Below, in pieces: positions 22,154 to 33,082 of a stretch of 64,000 bases of DNA (the first letter of the stretch is position 1; every line of letters begins with the position of its first letter). Origin of the DNA: Leptobrachium leishanense (lineage: Eukaryota; Chordata; Amphibia; Anura; Megophryidae); assembly GCA_009667805.1 (NCBI GenBank), contig CM019064.1, positions 380,057,120 to 380,121,119 on the forward strand, given 5' to 3'. The position numbers and the translations under genes are program-made. The notes below the pieces were generated by a model that was not told the origin of the DNA, ran no database searches, and was given only the letters and a program-made list of their open reading frames with translations.

Positions 22154-22440
22154 TAACCCCTTCACTGCTGGAGAAAATCACCTCTGTGTGCTGAGCTCAT
22201 TTTAGCCGGTTTTGCTCATCATGTTTAAACGCGATTTGAAGTCATGTTTTATTGTACAACCCAGACAATTTATATATCCTTTTGTTTTCGGCAGATTCAT
22301 AATATATCTTTATTATATGTATACGTCATGTCCTGCCAGAATGCTATAACAAAAATCTTAAAACAAATGTGAATATCCATTAAAATTTTAAGCATTTACT
22401 GTGCGTAAAATAATTTTTTCACATTTTATTATCAAGACTT
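22154..22440. mobile_element. Fragment of a TTAACCC (piggyBac-type) element
   Basis: Begins TTAACCCCTTCACTGCTGG and continues with GCTCATCATGTTTAAACGCG and TATGTATACGTCATGTCCTG, the same order as the copies at 37932 and 46426. The right end is missing. Confidence 0.55.
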
Positions 22441-22445
22441 TGCGA

Positions 22446-22531
22446 TTTATTTATTTGCAAAGTATTTTACCAGGAAGGATACATTGAGATTTCTGTCGTT
22501 TTCAAGTATGTCCTGGGTTCAAGAACATTGT
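22446..22531 (-). repeat. LINE 3' tail fragment (ACCAGGAAGGATACATTG family)
   Basis: Shares GTATTTTACCAGGAAGGATA and GTATGTCCTGGGTTCAAGAA with the tail of the LINE at 23356-23945. Only the 3'-most 85 bp is present, as in 5'-truncated LINE inserts. Confidence 0.65.
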
Positions 22532-22534
22532 AAA

Positions 22535-22600
22535 TTAGGGGTTTCCTCGCTTAACTGGGTTTGGTGTTCATCGTGATGGGTTACTCTCTATCCATGACTG
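22535..22600 (+). repeat. Short LTR relic related to the gypsy LTR at 37019-37462
   Basis: ATTAGGGGTTTCCTCGCTTA ... GGGTTACTCTCTATCC parallels ATTAGGGGTTTCCATGCTTA ... GGGTGACTCTCTATCC at the 3' end of the gypsy LTR. It is about 65 bp of the LTR tail only. Confidence 0.5.
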
Positions 22601-23355
22601 CCTTATTGCATATACTGCAGTTGTCTATAACTTCGTTAATATAAAATATCGTTACAATAAGCCATTTTCTCCGGTTCTTCCTCATTTGTCTGTCCAAATA
22701 GTTGGAGCAGAGGACAAGAATGAATGCATCTGATATATTCTTAGCGAAACACAAACTGAACAACACAGAATGTATTTCACTGTGGATACTATGTCTCTTT
22801 TAGAGAGTGTTTAGTATCTTGGAGGGTAATTTTTGAGCTTGATGAAAAGACCTCTTGCACATACATCAATCAGGCTCTTGGTTGCACCCATTAGAATATG
22901 TGTGTGTGTGAGGTTAGGGGTTAATTTAGCATGACCAGCAGAGCTATGTATGCCATCCTTTCACTGTGTGCTGGGATTCCTGAGGCGAAGTGACCCTTTC
23001 TACACATCGCTAAGCCCGACGGTCATAAAACTTTATTGATCAATGTTTCATATACCTGCCAACCCTGTCGGATTTTCTTGGGGACACCATCAAGCTTTTT
23101 CCCACTATCACAACAACTTAGTATACACTGTTTATAATATTTTAAACTGAAAGACTGATTATAAATTGAAAAACTGATTCTAAGTGTAAGAACAAATAAT
23201 TTAACATACAACAATTAAGTGCATCAAGAGTTAGTAATGATGGAGTTACTGAAACTTTACTTTCATTAAGTGGATTGTCTATTATTTAAATATATTTTTA
23301 CATGGCTACATTTACAAGAGTGTATTGCATTTATCCTAAAAAAAACAAACCAATA
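22601..23355. other. Unassigned AT-rich DNA
   Basis: Nothing supportable seen. Confidence 0.5.
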
Positions 23356-23945
23356 CATATATATATTTATTTATTTATTTATAAAGTATTTTACCAGGAA
23401 GGATACATTGAGATTTCTCTCGTTTTCAAGTATGTCCTGGGTTCAAGAACATTGAAGTGTTACAGTTACAGAAATACAAAGTAATACAATGCAAGATATT
23501 AAAAAAAACAAATATACAGATTAACAAAAAAATAAATATGTGAGATATAGTCACTATGTTACATGTTTACAGGTGCATTCTGTATTGAGGTATGTTAGTA
23601 AGGAGCTCTTGAGTGACTTAAGACTGGGGGAAGATTTGACGGTGTCTGGCAGGTTATTCCATAATTGCGGTGCTCTGTAGGAAAATGAGGATCGAGCCAC
23701 TTTCTTTTTGTATTGTGGTATTGCAAGTAAGGTGCTGGTCCTGGATCGGAGGTTATAGGATGAGGGAACTGCTGGGGGAAGCAGTCTATTCAGGTAGGGT
23801 GGTAGCTTCCCAGAAAATCTCTTAAACACCAGGTTGGAAAGGTGAAGGGTGCGTCTGGATTCCAGCGATAGCCAGTTTAGTTCTTTTAACATGTCACAAT
23901 GGTGGGTCATGTAGTTACATTGTAATGCAAAGCGGCACAATGAGT
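23356..23945 (-). mobile_element. 5'-truncated LINE, 3' portion
   Basis: The minus-strand order is a C-terminal coding block, then a 3' UTR ending in the CAATGTATCCTTCCTGG / ATAAATAAATAAAT-type tail (plus strand 23360-23470). The same tail occurs alone at 22446, 34762 and 46240, all in the same orientation. The clade is an L2/CR1-group non-LTR element judging from the C-terminal domain. Confidence 0.65.
23554..23940 (-). pseudogene. LINE reverse-transcriptase C-terminal domain fragment
   Basis: An uninterrupted 128-residue frame encoding the C-terminal region after the RT palm of an L2/CR1-group LINE: LKELNWLSLESRRTLHLSNL (usually LxWLxVxxRxxFK), LVFKRFSGKLPPYLNRLLPP, YNLRSRTSTLLAIPQYKK and SFSYRAPQLWNNLPDTVKSS with LKSLKSSLLTYL to the stop. 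The whole catalytic part is missing, so this is a 5'-truncated insert rather than a gene. It is well preserved, with no stops, which suggests a relatively recent insertion. Confidence 0.7.
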
Positions 23946-24738
23946 TATATCTTGTAAAATTTGAAAAGAGTCTTCCACCCTGTAATTAATTTATTAGAGG
24001 CCCACATGATAATAACGTACTTATTACTTGTAATATAATGTAAGTGTATACATCATATTCCATTAGGGTGTTTCTCACCCATGGAATGTTTATTAACATG
24101 CTATATCACCAATCTTCTTAAAGCATTAATTACATCCCAATGAAATTTGAGGGGCTTTGAGGACACCACTGGACATAAACATGACATATTATGTCATCAA
24201 TGAAAGGATCAATTGCTGAGTGAGCCCTAAGGAGACACGAACCTGCTACACGTAAGACTTAACTGGGACACTAGAGAACAGCTGCTTAGAAAGCAATGTG
24301 TACAAGCATTCTTTACATACATATATAACATGAACCCATATTGTAATTACAAATAGTCATTTTAATAGTTTTATTTGAGCACTTGAAGACATCCCAGAGA
24401 GCACGGAATGTCTTAGGAGCTCTATAATTAAAAACATTCCACATCTAGTTTCAAATGTCGCAATACCAACTAACAGGTGCACTTTGTGACTATGTAAGCT
24501 ATGGTGTCTCCGGATTGGATAGATATTATGTTTCAGTTTTGTTTAGTGGATACACTGTCATGTTTGTAGTATTTCTAGGTTAATTATTTTTCTCTTTAAT
24601 GAGCACAAAGGAACACTTAAAGTTCATTCCTGTGCTCCTTTAAGAATGAGTATAATGATGTCCTTAATAGTTTTTCTTATAAATCATCTCCCATTAAATG
24701 TTTTTGTGTGTTAACACATTAACATTTGTTAATGTTTC
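23946..24738. other. Unassigned AT-rich DNA
   Basis: No gene or recognised repeat. Confidence 0.5.
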
Positions 24739-24741
24739 ATA

Positions 24742-25650
24742 CAGGGTTATTCAAAGAGCTCCGAATTGCTTGAGAAAGGTAACCGAACGCTGAAAATCAG
24801 CGTTCGGTTACCTTTCCTGGCCATTCGGCTATCCAGAGAGCAGGCAATTCGCCAAATCCTGGCGAATTGCCTGAACATACTGTGCCTGTTCGGTGCCTGT
24901 TCGAGGACAGTGAAATCCCCATAAAAAAGCACTGCTTCGGCTATTCAGAGAACACAAACCAGCAGTGAAAGGTTCCCCTAATGCCCTGCCATTCGGTGGT
25001 TTATTTCGGCAAGTTTATTCAGGAGAATCCCATAGACTTCAATGTTAAAAATATTCCAGTTTTAATTCAATATCTAATAAATCGTTCATTATAAAATTCT
25101 GCAGTAAAGAGTCTCTTTATTTATAGATTTTTTAGGATATTTGAAGCATTTTTCTTAATTTTATTTTTTTTAAAAGTCCGATTTTTTTTTTTTTTTTTTT
25201 AACTTTACTTATTTTTTCTGTAACAGCCCTTTTTATTATCATTCCCTGGACCTCATATGTAAATTTCAGACATTTTTGCTCAGTAGTTTCTTTGCAAACA
25301 GGGTTTCATTTTCACACATTCACACAAACTATTTTGCTAATTTATTCACTGCCTCGTCTGCGGTGTCGGCTGCTTCGGCTGCGTGTGATCGGCTCCTGCT
25401 CGGGCTTTTTCCGTGGTTTTCGGCAGGTTAATCCAGATGTTTTTGCGGGTTTTCGGCGTGCATTCGCTGGGTTTTGCAGTTAGTTTTCATCGGGTTTGCG
25501 GCAGCTTTTCCCTGCAATTCGGGGACCCTGTGGTGTTTGCTGAATACACCGCAGGGTCACCGAAATGGGATCGGCAAAAGGAACCGAATTGAAGAGAACG
25601 AAAAGTCACCGAACGTGCGGTGACTTTTCGAATCTCTTTGGATAACCCTG
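24742..25650. mobile_element. CAGGG-type non-autonomous DNA element, copy 2
   Basis: Ends CAGGGTTATTCAAAGAGC and CTCTTTGGATAACCCTG, flanked by ATA on both sides (24739-24741, 25651-25653). It has the same subterminal hairpins as copy 1 (GGTAACCGAACGCTGA arm on the left, CGAAAAGTCACCG / CGGTGACTTTTCG on the right). Its 909 bp include about 110 bp absent from copy 1, near 25280-25400. Confidence 0.88.
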
Positions 25651-25653
25651 ATA

Positions 25654-26121
25654 TTGTACTAAAACAGAACGAAAACAGTCAACATTGAGTTTCAATTCCC
25701 AACCATCATTTGGATTACACAAGAATGTTGTTACATTTATAAGACCAGTTTATTACAGGTGACACAGAAGCTAGTCTCTAGAATGTTGTACTTGTGAATT
25801 GGCACAGTTTGGATTTATGGGGATATCATGGCCCAGGATAGATCTAAGTTTTAGTATTGGAGGTACTGTGTATAGCGCTTAAATGACTTCAAAGTCAGGA
25901 TATTCATATTGCCAGATTAAAATGCTGCTATATTGTCCCACGATTTTTTAATGGTTTTTTTTTTATTAACATGTTTGTATACCTCCGTTATGTGTTCTTG
26001 TGTAAAACACTGGAGTATCATGTATTTAGTAATGGACAACCCTAACAGGGATTTTTACAGCTTGATGTTAGTATTGTGCTTAAATACTGTCAGTAACCTG
26101 TGGCATTTCCAAAGGCTACTG
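25654..26121. other. Unassigned AT-rich DNA
   Basis: No supported feature. Confidence 0.45.
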
Positions 26122-26129
26122 CTCCCAGA

Positions 26130-26720
26130 CAGGGGCGTAACTACCAGGGGTGCAGAGGGTGCCACCGCACCTGGGCCCCTGAGTCCAGAGGGGCCCACAC
26201 TCGCCTACCTGGGCCTGGGGGCTTGCATATATATATATTTATTTTTTTAATTTATTTTATACTGATTTGTGAGTTTTACTTTGAAGCTCTGTGATACACT
26301 CATACACACCACATACTACTGTGAGATTTGTTGCTCTAAACCTCTGTGATTTACACTCATACACAATGCACATTACTGTGAGTTTTAGTTCTGTAAAGTT
26401 CTGTGATACGTTCATACACACTGCACATTACTGTGCATTTTATTGCTGTGGAGCTCTGTGATACGTTCATACACAGCACACATTACAGTGAGATTTATTG
26501 CTGTGGAGCTCTGTGAGATACACATAGTGCACATTACATTACAGATGGGATGGACTGAAGAGGTCATAGTGGAGAAAAATGGGACACTGATTGTCTGGAG
26601 TCAACATTGTGGACCTGGAGGGACCAATGCATGTTGACAGGAGGGGACAAAATACGTTTTGCCTAGGTTGGGGGGCCCATCATGGTTCCTGCACCTGGGC
26701 CTTGAGGGTTCTAGTTACGC
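26130..26720. mobile_element. hAT-type non-autonomous element (CAGGGGCGTAACTA family)
   Basis: The left end is CAGGGGCGTAACTACCAGGG and the right end runs to CTAGTTACGC with the last bases lost. Flanks are CTCCCAGA (26122-26129) and TTCCCAGA (26721-26728), an 8-bp duplication with one mismatch. No transposase frame. The interior carries a short tandem array. Confidence 0.8.
26285..26525. repeat. Tandem array of a ~60-bp unit inside the hAT element
   Basis: About four to five diverged units with the pattern CTCTGTGATACGTTCATACA, CACATTACTGTG, TTTATTGCTGTGGAG. The same unit occurs singly at 48898-48965 and, inverted, as an array at 39770-40275. Confidence 0.75.
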
Positions 26721-26728
26721 TTCCCAGA

Positions 26729-27668
26729 TTAACCGTGAACTGAGGAAAGGTCTACTTTTGTTTTAATGAACTTCATAGTGCAAACTTCAATTCTTCAGTT
26801 TTCTGTTGACTTTCTTACACAGTTTGGATTCTTCTTTGCAGGTTGTCCCTCCTGGACAGTACACAAGGCAAAGTCCAAAGGTCCTTTGGATACTATTTTA
26901 TTAGACATATTGCATATTACTACTGCCCTTGAAAAAGTCTTTGATTAGACAAAACGCGTTGGGCTTTTATCGTTTGATATTTATTTTGGAATAAAAGTTT
27001 TTATTCATTTAAATTTCTCATCATTCCGTTTTTTGACAACTCCGGCTATTGGTGTTTCCGGTTATTGGCGATCCCAGTCTTGGACTGGTCCAAGCATCAT
27101 CTCTAACAACAACCTCTCTGCTGAAGTCCCTACGTTTTTTTCTATTTGATTTTTTTAATGTCTGTGTTTCGGTACTGTCTACCTTTCTATTTATCTATCT
27201 ACAGCCAAAAGACAAACACACAAATAGACACTTACAGATGCACTGACAAAGCCACAGACACATATTATTTTATGCTTTTTATTTTCGATTTATCGCCCTT
27301 GAGAAAGAAAATTTTATTTTTGTTTATATACCTTCCCGATTTATTTATTTTTGCATATTTATAAATAAGGTTTGGAGACGTCTGATTTATATCTTCCAAC
27401 TGGGCCCATCCCACCCAGATATAACAAGGATCCAAAGCTCCTCAACTATTCATCTGAAGCCACAGACACATGCAGATCATTAAAAGCAGCAAAGACACTG
27501 AAAGACACAACAGCACTGATATAGATAGGCAATAACAAAGGCACTGACACACACACAACCCCCCCAAACAGACAGACACTAACACCTCACCTGACCCACA
27601 CACACACAAACCCTGACTTACACCCATGTCAGTGGCCCTGGCAAATTCTCATACACACAGATGCTGAC
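26729..27668. other. Mostly unassigned DNA with a CGCGTTG motif
   Basis: Contains GATTAGACAAAACGCGTTGG (26943-26962) followed by TTTGGAATAAAAGTTTTTAT (26985-27004). It resembles foldback-type repeats elsewhere in the window, but no partner arm is evident. The last part (27450-27650) is rich in CA and ACACAC. Confidence 0.35.
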
Positions 27669-28033
27669 TAGGGATGAGCCGAACACCCCCGAGTTCGGTT
27701 CGCATTCGAACTCGAACTTTTCAAAAGTTCGAATTCGAACTCGAACTCAATACAAGTCAATGGGACTCAAAGTTCGATTTTTAGAGTGCCCTCCAAGAGG
27801 GCATATATGCTAGATATTTGCTATAAAAGGTGTATGGGGGTCCGGGTAGTGCCCTGGGGGACAGGAAACAAAGACAAAAAGTAAAAACGTTTTTAAAGGG
27901 ACAGTGAGTTTTCCATGAAATAAGGGTTAAAAATAAAAACGAAAAATTCCTTCAAATATCGTGCCTAGGAGATCCCCATGACCTGCCTGTGAAGTGGCGG
28001 ATTTCTAGGATGTATAGAAACCTTTAAAAACAA
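27669..28033. mobile_element. Left-end part of a TAGGGATG hAT element (plus orientation)
   Basis: Starts TAGGGATGAGCCGAACACCC and runs parallel to 2534-2900 of the complete copy up to a truncation at about 28033. Another 60-bp piece of the same family (GTACTGCCCTGGGGGACAGG, 28036-28096) follows directly. Confidence 0.7.
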
Positions 28034-28096
28034 TGTCCGGGTACTGCCCTGGGGGACAGGAAACAAGGACAAAAAGTTTTAAAAAAAAAGACATTT

Positions 28097-28800
28097 TTAA
28101 CCCTTTCACTGCTGACGACGTGTGGGACACGTCCTCAGTTACTCCCGCTGTATGCTGAGGAGGACGTGTCCCACACATCATCAGCTTTGCGGGACCCCCG
28201 GCGGAGATACTCACCTCTCTGTCCATGGTCCCACGGCGTTCTGACTTCAGCGTCCTCAGACACTGAAGTCAAGCTCCTCCCGACGTAAATGACATCATCG
28301 CCCCATGCGCGATGACGTCATTTCTAGGCGACCCCCCCGGCAATGCCGGGAGATCGCCTGGAAGGGAGGGGGATCCGTTCGGATCCCTCTCCCTCCCGAT
28401 CGGGAGGTCCCACAAAAAAAAGCCAGGCACCGCTTAAAAGGGGAGAGCATCCCCTTTTAAGCGGTGCCTGGCTTTAACCCCTTAGGCACCGGGTCACTCT
28501 TCGGCGCCTTGCAGCGCCGCATTGCGGCCTAGCTCCGGTGGGGGCTGCCATCTTGGATTGCGGCTCCACCCCTGGGTCCCCCCTCACTGCCTGACGTCCT
28601 CACGCATAGTGTGATGATGTCAGATAGCCGGGGAACCCCTAGCTGCCCGGAATCCCCTGGTGGAGATATCGGGGTTCAAATGAATCCCCTATCTCCAGAA
28701 CCGTGGCAGCTAGGGGGTCATGGAGGGTGTCAATTGAAAGGCATGAGCATGGCCTTTCGAATGATACCCAACATGACCAGGTATAAAGTAAAAAAATATA
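28097..28800. mobile_element. TTAACCC (piggyBac-type) hairpin-ladder element, partial
   Basis: Begins TTAACCCTTTCACTGCTGAC. It then holds a series of near-perfect hairpins: GGACACGTCCTCAG facing CTGAGGAGGACGTGTCC; a GGATCCG / CGGATCC pair in GGGAGGG (28370-28405); CAGGCACCGCTTAAAAGGGG facing CCCCTTTTAAGCGGTGCCTG (28424-28470); and GGGGTTCA / TGAATCCCC. The 3' part (AATGATACCCAACATGACCA) matches 38440-38480 inverted. No closing TTAA end is found. Confidence 0.6.
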
Positions 28801-29261
28801 TATATATATTCTCTGCTCTGTCGGGTTCAACATTTCTTCTAGAGGGATCAGCCAAATGGTTAGTTGAGATTGTCCACATGCCACCCCCCCATGTGCGTAT
28901 GTGTATATGTGGTCTGAGGTCTGTGGGTGAATATATATACATTGATATATAGGTATATATAGGTCTGCGTGTTGATATATACGTATATGTCTGTGTGTGA
29001 TATCAATGCATCCCTACTCTATACACAGCGCTCCATGTCCCTATAATATATATGATATATATTTACACTATATATATATTTTTATACTATTCCTATTAAA
29101 TTAACAGTAATTTTTGATGTATTTTATTCAGTAGAAACTTTTTTTGCCTATATAACATGTGCTTTGTGAAAATAAAACGGTTTTGTGTGTACATTTTAAT
29201 CTACATTTTAATTTAGTTAGTGGATTCCTGTCCAGTGCATTGAGAAGATTCATATCATTTT
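28801..29261. other. TA-rich sequence with dinucleotide runs
   Basis: Includes (TA)n at 28797-28811 and TATATATA runs around 28930-29080. Translations across it are artefacts of low complexity. Confidence 0.5.
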
Positions 29262-29906
29262 AATATTTGATCGCAGGGTCCACCACTGCACTCTTCCACA
29301 ATACCACAGAGGGGTTACGGTGTGATGGCACTGTTGCCAATTCTAAAGGCCCAATTTTAAAGCACCTATTGTTACTTTCATCCAAAGCCTGCATAAGTTT
29401 CACCATAATTTAGCCAAAAAATCACTAAACTTGTTCTGTGTGTCCTAAAACGTCTCCTCTTTTCATACAGGCTGCAGCCCCAAGCAGTTGTTTATGAATT
29501 TACCGTCATTTGAAATGTCATTTTTTTTGTTTTTAAATGTTTCTATATATCCTACAAATCCGCCACTTCACGGGCAGGTTATGGGGACCTCCTAGGCACG
29601 ATATTTGAAGGAATTTTTCGTTTTTATTCTTAATCTTTATTTCATGGAAAACTCACTGTTCCTTTAAAAACTTTTTTTTTTTTTTACTTTTTGTGCTTGT
29701 TTCCTGTCCCCCAGGGCACTACCCGGACCCCCATACACCTTTTATGGCAAATATCTTGCATATATGCCCTCTTGGAGGGCTCTCTAAAAATCGAACTTTC
29801 GAGTCCCATTGATTTGCATTGAGTTTGGTTCGAGTTCGAACTCGAACTTTTGAAATTGTTCGAGTTCGAATGCGAACAAAACACGGGGGTGTTCGGCTCA
29901 TCACTA
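29262..29906. mobile_element. TAGGGATG hAT element, inverted copy
   Basis: The reverse complement of the family's left part: it ends GGGGTGTTCGGCTCATCACTA at 29906 and contains CCGCCACTTCACGGGCAGGT and GTTTCCTGTCCCCCAGGGCA. With 27669-28033 it makes two opposed left ends. The flanks (ATGCTGAC and ATTGCAAC) do not match, so the two are probably separate insertions. Confidence 0.65.
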
Positions 29907-30306
29907 ATTGCAACATAAAGAGTATCTTGTTATGGTAGGGTAGAGAAAGTAGATGTGCAGTTAGCCAGCGCTGGGAGCGCTCCAAACCAGCATTTGCAGA
30001 GCTGCAGCAAATAGGATGACAAAAAGACTACCAGTGAACAGCAAAATAAAAATGAGTAAAGTTGCAAAACGCTTCACTCCATTACTCTATGCTTTTCGCC
30101 ATGAAGATTGGCGTCATCAGGAGTATACAGAGAGTGACAAACAGACAAGCTGTGTACAGAAAAATAATAATAATCTCTGTTAGCCTTTTTGTCATCCTAT
30201 TTGCTGCAGCTCTGCATATGCTGGTTTGGATCGCTCCCAGCGCTGGCTAACTGCACATCTACTTTCTCTACCCTACTACACCAAGATACTCTTTATGTTG
30301 CAATTA
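29907..30306. repeat. Large foldback element with ~115-bp arms
   Basis: The left arm (29907-30017: TTGCAACATAAAGAGTATCT ... GGTAGGGTAGAGAAAGTAGA ... GGATGACAAAAAG) is the reverse complement, with a few changes, of 30190-30306. A 150-bp centre contains GCTTTTCGCCATGAAGATTG. The inverted hAT copy abuts the left arm. Confidence 0.75.
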
Positions 30307-30483
30307 TACTCCTATTAGGAGTCTGTCTCTTTCCTATTACTGCGGACCCACGAAGGCCGCTTCTCTGCTCTATTAACTTAAGTAAGTTAGAAGTGTGTGT
30401 GTACCCAGGAGCTTTCTGCAGTGTTACCTGCTTGCATATATGGACCTTTAGTAGGCCATATTCCTTTTCATGCCAGACACATT
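30307..30483. other. Unassigned spacer
   Basis: No feature recognised. Confidence 0.4.
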
Positions 30484-31013
30484 CAGGGTTATTCAAAGAG
30501 ATCCGAATGGCTGGAAAAAGGTAACCGAACGCTGAAAATCAGCGTTCGGTTACCTTTCTTGGCCATTCGGCTATCCAGAGAGCAGGCAATACGCCAAATC
30601 TTGGCGAATTGCCTGCACATACGGTGCCTGTTCGGTGCCTGTTCGAGGGCAGTGAAATCCCCATAAAAAGCACTGCTTCGGCTATTCAGAGAACACAAAC
30701 AGTGAAAGGTTCCCCTAATGCCCTACCATTCGGTGGTTTCATTTGGCAGGTTTATTCAGGAGAATCCCATTGTCAGGAAAATAGACGCCAGCGCCGCAGG
30801 AAACCTCGAAGCAAGCTGGTTCCCTGTAATGGGACTGGCAATCCTACTACTATCCCAGGCTGATCCAGCAACCAGGTGCTGGCTAATGCATCCAGATTCT
30901 TCCTCTATAAAAAGGAGCCACTCCCAAGGCACAATGCTTCTGCATTGTTCTAGTTTAGGAAGCTGCTTCTAATTTCCTTATACCTGTTGTATCCTGCCAG
31001 AGACCATCTGTTC

Positions 31014-31735
31014 CTGCTACAGAACCTCCGCTCCTGAGACCCTCCACCTGCTACAGAACCTCCGCTCCTGAGACCCTCCACCTGCTACAGAACCTCCGCT
31101 CCTGAGACCCTCCACCTGCTACAGAACCTCCGCTCCTGAGACCCTCCACCTGCTACAGAACCTCCGCTCCTGAGACCCTCTACCTGCTACAGAACCTCTG
31201 CTCCTGAGACCCTCCACCTGCTACAGAACCTCCGCTCCTGAGACCCTCCACCTGCTACAGAACCTCTGCTCCTGAGACCCTCTACCTGCTACAGAACCTC
31301 CGCTCCTGAGACCCTCCACCTGCTACAGAACCTCCGCTCCTGAGACCCTCCACCTGCTACAGCACCTCCGCTCCTGAGACCCTCCACCTGCTACAGAACC
31401 TCTGCTCCTGAGACCCTCCACCTACTACAGAACTTCCGCTCCTGAGACCCTCCACCTGCTACAGAACCTCCGCTCCTGAGACCCTCTACCTGCTACAGAA
31501 CCTCCGCTCCTGAGACCCTCTACCTGCTACAGAACCTCCGCTCCTGAGACCCTCTACCTGCTACAGAACCTCCGCTCCTGAGACCCTCTACCTGCTACAG
31601 AACCTCCGCTCCTGAGACCCTCCACCTACTACAGAACCTCCGCTCCTGAGACACTCCACCTGCTACAGAACCTCTGCTTCTGAGACCCTCTACCTGCTAC
31701 AGAACCTCCGCTCCTGAGACCCTCTACCTGCTACA
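31014..31735. repeat. 34-bp minisatellite in the LTR
   Basis: About 21 tandem copies of a 34-bp unit spelled CTGCTACAGAACCTCCGCTC then CTGAGACCCTCCAC, with few substitutions (CTCCAC or CTCTAC, CCGC or CTGC). It lies downstream of the TATA-type box, so it would fall in the transcribed part of the LTR. Confidence 0.95.
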
Positions 31736-31889
31736 GACCATCTGTTTCTGAGATCCTCTACCTGGTAAAGAGAAGACCCCTGCTCTGAGATCCTCTGCTC
31801 TAAAGATCCCTTTCCCCTAAGACACTCTGCTTCAAGACCTCTGCCTGCTAAGATACCATTGCCTTCCAAGGACCCTCTGCCTACAAATA

Positions 31890-31891
<2 letters not shown>

Positions 31892-31926
<35 letters not shown>
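31892..31926. repeat. (TA)n microsatellite
   Basis: About 17 TA dinucleotides within the LTR. Confidence 0.95.
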
Positions 31927-31928
<2 letters not shown>

Positions 31929-32762
31929 TTTCTTTTCTCTCTTTGTCATAGTTTAGTTTAGTATTGTTCTCTTATCTTGCCTTCAGTTAAAATTATTACT
32001 GTTTATTGTTTATTCAGTGTGTTCCCTTCCCCTCAGTATTACCAATCCTTTTATTTTTATCTATTGCCTTTTATGTTCTATTCTTGACTTCCTAAATAAA
32101 CCCTCTCTTGTTTACACATATGATTCTCAGCAAATATCATTGCACATTGGGCTTAATTCTACCACCCCGGAACCAGCTCCTTACTCCCATAAGCTTCAAT
32201 GTTAAAAATATTCCCGTTTTTAATTCAATATCTAATAAACCGTTCATTATAAAATTCTGCAGTAAAGAGTCTCTTTATTCATAGATTTTTTTAGGATATT
32301 TTAAGCATTTTTCTGGATTTTTTTTTAAGTTTACTTATCTTTTCTGTAACAGCCCTTTTTGTTATCATTCCCTGGACCTCATATGTAAATTTCAGACATT
32401 TTCGCTCAGTAGCTTCTTTACAAACAGCGTTTCACTTTTCAAACATTCAAGCAAACTGTTTTTTTTTCTAATTTATTCACTTCACACGTCTGCGGTGTCG
32501 GCTTTTTCCGGCGGCTTCGCTGTGTGTGATCGGCTCCTGCTCGGGTTTTTCCGGCGTCTTCGGCGGGTCAATCCAGATGTTTTTGCGGGTTTCAGCATGC
32601 ATTCGCCGGGTTTTTGCGGTATCTTTTCGTTGGCTTTTCCCTGCGCTTCAGCCCTGTGGTGCTTGCAGAATACACCGCAGGATTGCCGAATCGGCCCGAA
32701 TTGAAGAGAACGAAAAGTCACTGAACATGCGGTGACTTTTCGATTCTCTTTGAATAACCCTG

Positions 32763-33082
32763 AGTCAATCCTTGGTGTTCACTGTGGTACCTAACTTGTT
32801 GTCAAAGGTTACTGAGCCTTTTACAATTTTTAATATTGTCGTCCTGGTTGTCTTTTGCTTTATGCATGAATAAAAGTTACGTTTTATTTCATTTTTCTCT
32901 CAGCAGCACAGTATCCCTCTATTTATTCATGTTCCAGGGTTACCCCCTTATATTCCACATTTTATACTGTCTGCAATACTACTGACGAGGGGTTATCACC
33001 GTGCTCTCTGACTTTCTCAATTAGCACATACCATATATATTTTCTACTTGGTTATATGGGAACTATAGTACAGATCACTATA
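32763..33082. other. Unassigned DNA
   Basis: No feature seen. Confidence 0.45.

Larger units (their letters stand above)
30771..32185 (+). mobile_element. Solo LTR with internal minisatellite
   Basis: Starts TGTCAGGAAAATAGACG and ends CCAGCTCCTTACT, flanked by CCCAT on both sides (30766-30770, 32186-32190). Removal restores the CAGGG-element interior seen in copies 1 and 2 (AATCCCATAGACTTCAATG). It has a TATA-type box (TCTATAAAAAGG, 30903-30914) and a poly(A) signal (AAATAAACC, 32094-32102). A 5-bp duplication and TG start are LTR-element hallmarks; the last base is T rather than A. No internal coding region remains, as expected of a solo LTR formed by recombination. Confidence 0.75.
30484..32762. 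mobile_element. CAGGG-type element, copy 3, split by a solo LTR
   Basis: The left end is CAGGGTTATTCAAAGAGATC and the right end CTTTGAATAACCCTG. Subterminal hairpins are present as in copies 1 and 2. After removing the LTR insertion the length is about 859 bp. Its own flanks (ATT and AGT) do not form a clear duplication. Confidence 0.85.

Noticed and set aside
27442..27627. Minus-strand cysteine/leucine-rich frame as a small membrane protein
   Set aside because: It translates CA-rich low-complexity sequence.
27669..29906. A single complete hAT element spanning both TAGGGATG ends
   Set aside because: The flanking 8-mers differ at four positions and both ends are left-type ends.
31014..31735. 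Regularly spaced 34-bp repeats as a CRISPR array
   Set aside because: The units are directly tandem with no unique spacers, lie in an LTR, and the sequence is vertebrate.
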